Below, in pieces: positions 1 to 7,097 of a stretch of 64,000 bases of DNA. This DNA comes from Dryococelus australis. Taxonomy: Eukaryota > Arthropoda > Insecta > Phasmatodea > Phasmatidae. Positions within the stretch are counted from its first letter, which is position 1; the number at the start of each line of letters is the position of its first letter. The notes below the pieces were generated by a model. It did no database searches. It was not told the DNA's origin and saw only the letters and a list, made by a program, of their open reading frames with translations. The translations under genes were made by a program, and so were the position numbers. Location of the stretch: assembly GCA_029891345.1 (NCBI GenBank), contig CM057009.1:297228466-297292465 (forward strand), in the 5' to 3' direction.

Positions 1-670
1 CTTTTTCACCCTTAATTTCAACTATTATTTCAGTAACTCGATTTGTTTGCACTGGAAAACATAATGGATAAACTGGTTCATAATAGTTCGTGTCGCCAAA
101 TTCAAATGTTGTTCTTGGTTTAAAAGTGGTAATTATGTTAGTTTCTCTATGATTATATTCATCATGTTTTAATATCATACCATTTACTATATTACAGTGT
201 ATATTTATTCTTTCAAATGGAGCAAATTTTGGAATTGTATCGCCATAATGGTCCACATTTTCTTTCAGAGTTTTATTTTCTACGAAACCCAAAAGTTTTC
301 CTATTGAACCCTGTTTTCCAAACTGTAATTTAAGCATACATTTTACTTTCACTCTGCTTGTTATTTTATCCAACTCGAAAGAAATATCATTTTCTCTCTC
401 ACCCATTGAATCTACACTAAATGAAAAAATTTCTTTTATAGTTTTTTCAAGATCGTTTAAGCTATATTAACGAACTGGAATATCAATTACTTATTCCATA
501 TCATTCTGACCCACAAAATATAGCTTATTTCTCCCAGAGATAATGTTATGTGTTAGATAAGTAGTATAGAACTGAACTAAAGCCAATGAGTGCCCCTCTA
601 TCTCTAAAGGGCAATGTAGTCTTTTCTTCAACACTGATTTGTTATCTGTTAGTTTGAATACTTTACTCAT
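1..670 (-). pseudogene. Candidate minor capsid (penton-like) protein, partial
   Basis: The minus strand from the ATG at 670 reads in one frame for 223 codons to the window edge, interrupted by two TAA stops about 60 and 68 codons in. The protein starts MSKVFKLTDNKS, has mixed beta-type composition and contains EFGDTNYYEPVYP near the visible end. There is no signal peptide or membrane segment. It is divergent from the packaging ATPase, with 30 bp between the two start codons. In Polintons an ATPase neighbour of this size is often a capsid component, and a single-jelly-roll penton is my best guess, but I recognise no diagnostic motif. The absence of any frameshift over 670 bp is notable given the two stops. 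Confidence 0.45.
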
Positions 671-700
671 TCATTATATCATTAAAAAATATATTAATAA
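671..700. promoter_or_regulatory. Compact divergent promoter region (minor capsid candidate / ATPase)
   Basis: Only 30 bases separate the start codons of the minus gene (670) and the plus ATPase gene (701). The interval is almost pure A and T. It contains ATATTAATAA directly before the plus ATG and, read on the minus strand, GATATAATGA just before the minus ATG. Both resemble the TATATAATAA motif found exactly at other gene starts of the element. Its role as a shared promoter is inferred from position. Confidence 0.5.
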
Positions 701-1402
701 ATGAGCAAGAAAAACATGAAATATGTAGACTGGGATATTAAAATAAGAATACCAGACAAGACTGTATCGACAAAACATCATGGTGAATTATTACCTAATA
801 ATATTAGGTGTTTGATAGTGGGTCCTAGTAACTGTGAAAAAACTACACTTATGATAGATAATTTTATATATGCTCAGGGATGGTTGGACTTTGGTACTCT
901 CTATGTATGTTCAAAAAGTCTGGACCAACCAAAATATATCAATTTAAAGAACGATATAGATGTATCATCAAAAATATTTAATGAACCAATAGCATACTTC
1001 TTTCCATCAAATTAAGAAATGGTTGATGTAAATGAATGCCATGAAGCATCTGTAGTTTTATTCGATGATATCATACTTGAAAACCAAAATATGGTAAGGG
1101 ATTACTTTACTCACGGTAGACACAAAGATATAGATTGTTTCTATTTAGCCCAGACATACTCAAAAGTACCCAAGCAGCTTATAAGAGACAATGCCAATTT
1201 TCTTTGCATTTTCAGACAAGACGATACAAATCTTAAACATATTCATAGTGATTTTGTTGGTGGTGATATGTAGTTTGAGAAATTTAGGGAGACTTGTTCA
1301 AAAGGTTGGAATAATGAATATGGTTTTGTTACACTAGATATGACTTGTAAGTTTAATAATGGCAAGTACGGTAATAAAATTAAAGACTTTTTAAATCCTT
1401 AG
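701..1402 (+). pseudogene. Packaging ATPase (FtsK/HerA type) of the Polinton, broken by stops
   Basis: This is the genome-packaging ATPase expected to pump DNA into the capsid. The Walker A region reads GPSNCEKTT, where the usual glycine before lysine is glutamate (a G to A change). Walker B is VVLFDD about 130 codons in, followed by AQTYSKVPKQLI, a typical sensor region for this family. One frame runs from 701 to the TAG at 1400 (233 codons), with a TAA at about 1016 and a TAG at 1271 inside. The total length fits the family (about 220 to 250 residues). It lies divergent to the preceding gene and is followed 12 bases later by a strong hairpin. The altered P-loop and two stops make it a pseudogene. 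Confidence 0.85.
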
Positions 1403-1413
1403 ATTAGAAGTAA

Positions 1414-1444
1414 GTTTTTAATGGAAGAGTATCCATTAAAAAAC
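1414..1444. terminator. Hairpin between convergent genes
   Basis: TTTTTAATGGA at 1415-1425 pairs with TCCATTAAAAA at 1432-1442, an 11-bp perfect stem with a 6-base loop. It lies 12 bases after the ATPase stop and 19 bases before the stop of the minus-strand gene ending at 1463, so it could end or process transcripts from both sides. The same stem sequence recurs after the capsid gene at 6566-6595. Function is inferred from placement. Confidence 0.65.
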
Positions 1445-1462
1445 TAACATAATCTGATATTT

Positions 1463-2046
1463 TTAAATGTATTCATATACCATAGCAATATCAATAAACA
1501 CAGTTGTACCTTCGGGTACGTTGTGGGCCTATGGTATTTTAAAATATGTCATATAATCAGGGTATACTTCAAAAATTTCATACTTGTCAATTTCTTTTCC
1601 ATTGATGATATAAGTTAATAAAACTATAATATTTTTTGGTTTTATTATTATTTCAACTATAGTTCCATCTCTCATAAAAATATTCTATTCGATTATCAAA
1701 GTAAAATACTTTTTTCTTTTGAACTATATTTCCCAACTAAACGAATAATGTTAATTCTGTTTTTTCTGATAGTACTCTAAATTGTTTGCATCCATCGGTG
1801 CAATGGGATTTCCCACATGTCTTAGTATTTTTTGTTCAAAATCTATATTCTTATCTACTTCAAAGTAAGATAGGCTTTATCCAATGATCTTTTATTTCTT
1901 GTCAATATGACTATAAAGTCGTTGAACTGTGTATTGGAAACAAAATCATTAGGATTGATCTTTTCAGTAGTTGCATCATTGTCCATGTGTTCTTTAATTT
2001 GATCTTCAATCCAAGAGTTCATTAATGCATTTCCACATATATCCAT
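1463..2046 (-). pseudogene. Unassigned Polinton gene, about 190 codons
   Basis: The minus strand opens with MDICGNALMNSWIEDQIKEH at 2046 and runs 63 codons to a stop at 1855. Coding-like sequence continues in another frame (SLSYFEVDKNIDFEQ, then GNPIAPMDANNLEYYQ) and ends as GTTVFIDIAMVYEYI before a stop at 1463. At least one frameshift near 1860 and three stops break it. The upstream sequence has TATTAATAAA before the ATG, like other starts in the element. The gene follows the protease gene on the same strand, with the starts of one overlapping the frameshifted tail of the other. I do not recognise the family. A structural virion protein is possible because it sits in the capsid/protease block. 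Confidence 0.5.
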
Positions 2047-2880
2047 TGTTTATTAATAGTAAAATCATTTTTGGAAATTTAAAATTATATGAAAAGTGAT
2101 TTAGCACAATTACACTCAAATTATCACAAGTTACTTGATTGAAATTTCGAATACTATCATCCTTATTAAAAAAATTACTTCCGAGATATGCTATTAATTG
2201 TCGCGGTGGATTTCTGCCAAATGAATCAAAATAATATTTGTTGTTTGATTTTTTCCAATAGCATACCCAGTGTGTACCAGAGTTTGTTGAAACATCTAGA
2301 TTAACAATCCCACATTCATTATAGAGTGGTGTGTTAAGTAGCTTATCGATCATAAATACACCCCGAAATTTTTTAATGTTTAATTTTTTAACCATTTGAT
2401 CACTATCGAAGTTACTGAGTGGAGTTACATTTTTTTAACATTCTTACCCCACTTAACTTTCTTCAATCCCTAGCTGTATTCCTCCATAGCTAAATTATGC
2501 CGCCCTTGTTCCTCCAATTCTTGGTTTTTCTTCTCAGCATTAATTTCTGATGTCGCGATAGATTATGCACTACCAGCTAACGCTCCTAGAGCTCCCAATG
2601 CTGCGAAAATTAAGGGGAAAATCCACCCTTGTGAACTGTCAAACCATTTCCAGTTTTCATTTCTTTGGACATTTTCTTAAGCTGTGTGAACTGAAATTGT
2701 GATAGTCATCCCTTTGTCCTCCTTTAATTTCTTGTTTTTACAATCCAGTTGGTCTTTTGTTAGGACAGAATCAATATCCAAACCCTTTAACTCATCATTA
2801 GGAACTTAAAATGCAATGTTTTTGCTTTCATTTATTATAACAAATATTTTATCATTTCAATTTAATTCCCCAAACCTGCT
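2006..2880 (-). pseudogene. Membrane-segment plus adenain-like cysteine protease (PRO)
   Basis: The carboxy half is an adenovirus-type (C5) maturation protease: GTHWVCYW carries the catalytic histidine, YYFDSFG the acidic residue, and QVTCDNLSVIVL the nucleophilic cysteine region. The amino half contains a small-residue hydrophobic segment, GWIFPLIFAALGALGALAGS, like the membrane-type segment fused to PRO in insect Polintons, followed by a charged helix (INAEKKNQELEEQ). The amino half from about 2880 to 2440 is one frame with five stops. A frameshift at an A-run near 2435 leads into the protease frame starting MVKKLNIKKF. The frame after the cysteine shifts again, so the tail to 2006 is spurious and overlaps the next gene start at 2046. 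The role would be cleavage of capsid precursors. Confidence 0.8.
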
Positions 2881-3306
2881 TACGTTTAATATGCATCGCA
2901 GATCCAGTAACACCAGCCCACAATCACTCTTTGAGATCAGCATCTGAACTTTACAATCTTTTGAATGCTTTCTTTTCTAGTTCTTTGTCAGCTACATGTC
3001 TTTCAGCTAGATCTTTATAATGATATAAGATATATCATGTTACATTGCAGCCACATCTAGTGGATTAATGGGTTTATCACCATGCTCAATTCTCTCTTTT
3101 AGTCTAGTACCTGGACCCAAGTACTGATAACCGGGTACATGCAACTCAAAAGGTAGTGAATTTATTGTGTCATTGAGTAACCCTTTTCCGTGATGCTCCG
3201 ACTTCCAAAAAGTATGTGTTACTGTGTTTAACATTCGTATCAGATATGGTATACCTTTTGGATTATTCACAACAAAGTCACTAAATTTGTTGTTAAGCAT
3301 ATTCAT
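2852..3306 (-). pseudogene. Phospholipase A2-domain protein (parvovirus VP1-type fold)
   Basis: From the ATG at 3306 the protein contains LPFELHVPGYQYLGPGTRLK and then ERIEHGDKPINPLD. This matches the calcium-binding loop (YxGPGT) and following helix of the phospholipase A2 domain known from parvovirus VP1 and from Polinton proteins. In the family a cysteine and a His-Asp pair follow. Here HDISY follows directly after an in-frame TAA at 3040, and the cysteine position reads alanine. After one frameshift a basic helix, DKELEKKAFKRL, continues to about 2852. The enzyme would cut membrane lipids, for instance during escape from a vesicle. This copy lacks an intact active site. It sits between the acidic-repeat gene upstream and the protease gene downstream, with slight overlap with the latter. 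Confidence 0.78.
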
Positions 3307-3320
3307 TATTTTCTAACTGT

Positions 3321-4315
3321 TTAATTGTAATAGTTATAATTTCCAGCATTCTCTTCACCAAAAATAATGAGAAGTCGATCAATAAACATCCTAACATCAT
3401 CCATCCGTATGTATTCTTTGGGATAGTGTGTATACTTCTTTATACCTTTCCCCTTTTTAGGCGTGGAGCATTTCTTTTTAATCGAATCGTAAATAGGTTT
3501 AACAATAATTTTCTATTTATTCCCTTTACTCGATTTTGGCATTCCCAATTATGGATCATTGTTTTGAAAAACTGTGTTTGTATCTGATAGGAAACGGCTA
3601 TAGTGTTTATAGTCGGTTGCAGTGTAGTCACTTTCTTACTAGTTTGTAATTTCATCAAACTATCAGTTCCAGTGTATGTCCGACCTTTTACAGTAAATTT
3701 GTCATTGATGAATGTTCTTTGCTATCACCAATATACAATCTACCTTTATCAGCCTTTAGTCCAAAAACATTGTCTTTGCAGTCAATTAAGAAATCGGCCA
3801 CTTTCTTATCAATAAATGTTGTTTTGTAGTTAGTTAACTGTAAGATATCAGTTTTCAAATGCCCCAATGCTTCGTCATAGCGTTCGTCATCATAGCGTTC
3901 ATTGTCATCATCAATGTGTTTAATGCCATCATCATAGTGTTCATCGTCATAGCATTAATTGTTATAGCGTTCATCGTCATCATCAATGCATTTAATGCCA
4001 TCATCATAGCGTTTATCGGTGGCTGTTTTACCAAACAGTTTTCTTTCAAAAGATGTTTCTGTTGGTGTTTGTGGGTAGTCTAAATTCTTAACATCAAATG
4101 GAACAAGTTCTTTTATTAAGTTCTTATTCTCATTTGTTACATGTCCAATTTTTTTGCCCCAAATCTTCTACCGCATCTATCAATGGTTGATCGTGTTTTT
4201 TATTTTTATCATATTCATCTTGGCAAAATTTTCTAAAAGTTTTAAACTTTTCAATTAGCTGTCTTCTTCTCTCTATATTCTTCTCTATATTGTTTACAAT
4301 TTTTTGTTGTCTCAT
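3321..4315 (-). pseudogene. Polinton gene with acidic tandem repeat, function unknown
   Basis: The start at 4315 is set by the exact motif TATATAATAA before the ATG. The first 60 residues form a basic coiled-coil-like helix (MRQQKIVNNIEKNIERRRQL). Codons from about 4025 to 3870 encode a D/Y-rich repeat, such as YDDGIKCIDDDDERY then YDDGIKHIDDDNERY. The rest includes DNVFGLKADKGRLYIGDS and ends, after frame changes, GNYNYYN at 3321. The length of about 330 codons and the pattern helix, acidic linker, then a domain with GxxxDxxRxxIGDS match a gene regularly present in insect Polintons whose function I do not know. At least three frameshifts and several stops break it. It is divergent from the integrase with 20 bp between start codons. 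Confidence 0.6.
3868..4025 (-). repeat. In-gene tandem repeat encoding acidic D/Y-rich units
   Basis: Two long imperfect copies of a roughly 75-base unit lie in tandem, each built of shorter GATGAT/CGCTATGA pieces. On the coding (minus) strand they give YDDGIK, then (C/H)IDDDDERY. This is likely a length-variable disordered linker. Confidence 0.7.
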
Positions 4316-4335
4316 TTATTATATAAGTAAATAAA
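4313..4335. promoter_or_regulatory. 20-bp divergent promoter with TATATAATAA start motif
   Basis: Start codons at 4315 (minus) and 4336 (plus) are separated by 20 bases. On the minus strand the sequence reads TATATAATAAATG. On the plus strand the ATG follows TAAGTAAATAAA. There is no room for separate promoters, so one shared AT-rich element is inferred. Confidence 0.6.
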
Positions 4336-5412
4336 ATGAACAATGATAACTTAAATGTATACTGTCTCAAATGTATGAAAAATACATTAAGTTCACATGA
4401 ACTTAGAAATAAAAACAAAGTAAGAATTAAATGTGTTTGTAGATGTTGTGTTACTAATAACTCGATATTTACTGGTGGGAGTACAAAACACGATATTGTA
4501 AATGAAATTCAATAACCAATACGAAAAAACTTCCCCAGAAGAACTGTTCTATCTTTTGGTATCGATGATCTTTGGCAAGCTGATTTAGTTGAGATGAATT
4601 CTGGATCTTTAAAAAATATACATAGAATTAACAAAGGGTTTAAATATATGTTAACCATGATATATGTTTTTTCAAAATATGCTTGGGCAATACCAATCCA
4701 AGATAAAACTTGTGAAAATGTTACGTTAGCATTTAAAACTATTTTGAATGATTGCAAACCCATGAATTTACAAACAGACAAAGGGAAAGGATTTTACAAT
4801 CAATCATTTAAGGTATTAATGGCCAATAACAACATAACACACTATTCAACATATAGTGAAAAGAAAGCTATTGTTGTATAATGATTTAATAGAACATTGA
4901 AGGAGAAAATGTGGAAGATATTTACTATGTAGGGAAACAATAAATGGGTGGCTGTATTACCTAAATTAATAAGTGAATACAACAACACTGTTCACAGTAC
5001 TATTGGAATGAAACCCACCGATGTAAATTCAAAGAATGAAAGTTCTATTCTAATCTACATGTATGGAGGAGAAAGAAAAATGGTTAAACCAAAGTTTGCA
5101 ATAGGAGATAATGTTTGTATAAGTAAAAGTAAAAATTTGTTTTAAAAAGGATATACACCAAATTGGTCCACTGAAGTATCTGAGGTGTATGAAGTATTGC
5201 ACACAAAACCCACAACATATAGAATAAAAGATTAAAAAAATAAACTTATTAAAGGAATTTTTTATGAGCCAGAGCAGCTTAAGACCAAATATGATAAAGA
5301 CTACATAGCGGAAAAAGTTTTGCGAATAAAAGGAAATAAACTGCTAATTAAATGGTTAGGTTTTGATAGTAGTCATATTTCTTTGGTTGATAAGAAAAGT
5401 GTAGTTGTTTAG
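4336..5412 (+). pseudogene. Polinton integrase (retroviral type, zinc-binding + DDE + chromodomain)
   Basis: The whole 358-codon gene is in one frame from the ATG at 4336 to the TAG at 5410, with six internal stops and no frameshift. It has an N-terminal cysteine-rich zinc-binding part (YCLKCMKN, later CVCRCC). The catalytic core has DLWQADLVEM with the first Asp and LQTDKGKGFYN with the second. The third acidic residue is expected in the stretch before FNRTLKEKMW, and exactly there two consecutive stops occur (TAA TGA at 4879-4884). A chromodomain-like end reads AEKVLRIKGNKLLIKWLG. The enzyme would insert the element into host DNA. Loss of the catalytic position and six stops make it inactive. 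It shares a 20-bp divergent promoter with the preceding minus gene and is followed 24 bases later by the capsid gene. Confidence 0.93.
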
Positions 5413-5426
5413 GAAATTTATTTTTC

Positions 5427-5439
5427 TATATAATAAATG
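5427..5439 (+). promoter_or_regulatory. TATATAATAAATG start motif of the capsid gene
   Basis: An exact copy of the 13-base motif overlaps the ATG at 5437. It fills much of the 24-base gap after the integrase stop. Identical copies are at 4313-4325 and 10858-10870 on the minus strand. Confidence 0.6.
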
Positions 5440-6542
5440 GATCAACATAAAATTGAAAGTTATGAGCATCAGTCGTTGCTGCTAAACAACCAAACAATAA
5501 AATAATTTGAATGAATACAACAAGCTTATTGAGTTTGATATTATTATTGGCGATGCATTTTCACATCCAAATGAAGCTTATGTATACCAACCATATAAGC
5601 TAACTAAAAGAGATACAAAAGCAGATTATGAAAAAACTTCGACTATTGTTCTTTGTGAGAATTTCTTCCCATATGTTAGGAAAGATAAGTGTAACGAAAT
5701 TACCCATTCATTAATATTTGTTTGGGTTTATGAGGGATTGTAATGAAATATTCTGGAAAGGTGGGTACAAGATCACATTCATTCGAAGTTCTAATGATGA
5801 TGTTTCACTTTACAGAAGACCCCCAAAGAAAGCAGATGGATCTGATGATGAAGATAATAAACCAGATGCTGGTAAAATTGTTATTGAGGAAATGGAAATT
5901 CTGTGGCCAATTGTTGAATACGATCCTATTTTCGAGACGAAATTAAAGCAAAATTATACAAACACCCCAAAATTAGAATTAGTTTTAATTATTGGAAATG
6001 TCGTGAAAAACCAGTACCTACTAATGCAAACTCATTTCAGTTTGATATAAAAGATCAGTTCAATTCAATCCGATATGCCAGACTTTGTCATTGTTGGTTT
6101 TCAGCACATCAGATAAGAAGCTCCTGGGCAATTCACACATGGTTCAATGTTTGACTCTTGTTTTGTCAAAAATATTTCTATTAAGAATGGATGGAATGAA
6201 GTGTTTCCCAAAGAGAATTGGAATTTAAACATTGATCATAAAATTTTTGATAACATGTATATTGCTTACAATGATTTTATAAATTCAAAGACTAAACTAG
6301 ATACCCCTTATAGTAATAATGAATTGTGCTTCAACTCTGGGTCATTTATTGAGGGAAGACCATTGTATATTAATGATTGTTTTTACAGAAAAACCGCTAT
6401 TGTAAATGATCGAAGTTATCTGAAACTTACAGTTGATTTTAATAAACCAATATTGGCTACAACTATTTGTAATGTGGTACTAGTAAGCCAAAGAAACCTA
6501 ATTTATGATGTTAAAAGTGAAAGAATCACCGAAGTCCAATAG
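5437..6542 (+). pseudogene. Major capsid protein (hexon-like, double jelly roll), frameshifted
   Basis: The start at 5437 carries the TATATAATAA motif. The first 20 codons (MDQHKIESYEHQSLLL) run into a stop, and coding continues in three successive frame segments. These include FWKGGYKITFIRSSNDDVSL, IVEEMEILWPIVEYD-like sequence, PDFVIVGFQ, and MFDSCFVKNISIKNGWNEVF. The string of features FVIVGFQ, then FDSCxVKNI, then YNDF, matches the carboxy half of insect Polinton/adintovirus major capsid proteins. The total length of about 370 codons fits the form encoded in this family. At least three frameshifts and several stops are visible. The last frame (6147-6542) is open for 131 codons and ends VKSERITEVQ. 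A strong hairpin follows 24 bases after the stop. Confidence 0.7.
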
Positions 6543-6565
6543 TGCGCAAACATGTATGGTTATTA

Positions 6566-6595
6566 GTTTTTAATGGATGGTTATCCATTAAAAAC
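6566..6595. terminator. 13-bp perfect hairpin after the capsid gene
   Basis: GTTTTTAATGGAT at 6566-6578 is exactly complementary to 6583-6595, with loop GGTT. It starts 24 bases after the capsid stop and faces minus-strand genes, as the hairpin at 1414-1444 does. The shared stem sequence suggests a common signal for ending or processing transcripts. Confidence 0.7.
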
Positions 6596-6676
6596 ATTTA
6601 CTGTTATATCATTTTTCTTTAATAGCACTATAAGAGTGTTTTTAAGGGATCTGAAAAAACCGTGAGAGGATCCACT

Positions 6677-6720
6677 TTAATTGTGACAACAGCTTCTTAT
6701 ACTTTCCCATTACATTCACT
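6677..6720. repeat. 44-bp direct repeat, copy 1
   Basis: This is 43/44 identical to 7054-7097. Both copies code for the same BRO-like segment on the minus strand, with a repeat period of 377 bp. Confidence 0.9.
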
Positions 6721-7053
6721 CACAAAGTTTTTTCAGATAAGTATTCTCGCAATGTCTTTCGCTTTGAATAACGGATTATTCTCTTAGTCGATACACCTTT
6801 TTACCGCCGTAGATAAGCTTGTTGTTCATGATTGCATTTTGTCATGCTTTCCTTTAAGCTTGCGCACAATTTTATGCAAACGATATCAGCGATAAGGCGA
6901 CTCGCGCTTTGTGATGGGCAACACCTTTTTTAAGAGACTCACTGAAATCTGTAGCAATTTGTAGATGAGAATATCAACTTGTGCAACCCGGGCTCTGAAA
7001 GAGAACTGTGTGGGGATGCGCATTCTTAATGTGGGTTCCTCAAGTCCGCTCTC

Positions 7054-7097
7054 TTAATTGTGACAACAGCTTCTTATACTTTTCCATTACATTCACT
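7054..7097. repeat. 44-bp direct repeat, copy 2
   Basis: Partner of 6677-6720. It lies just past the recognisable end of the polymerase reading frame and marks the junction between the polymerase tail and BRO-like sequence. Confidence 0.9.

Noticed and set aside
3603..4083. Plus-strand hydrophobic frames over the acidic-repeat gene
   Set aside because: Antisense shadows: Asp codons GAT/GAC read as Ile/Val in the reverse direction give false membrane proteins.
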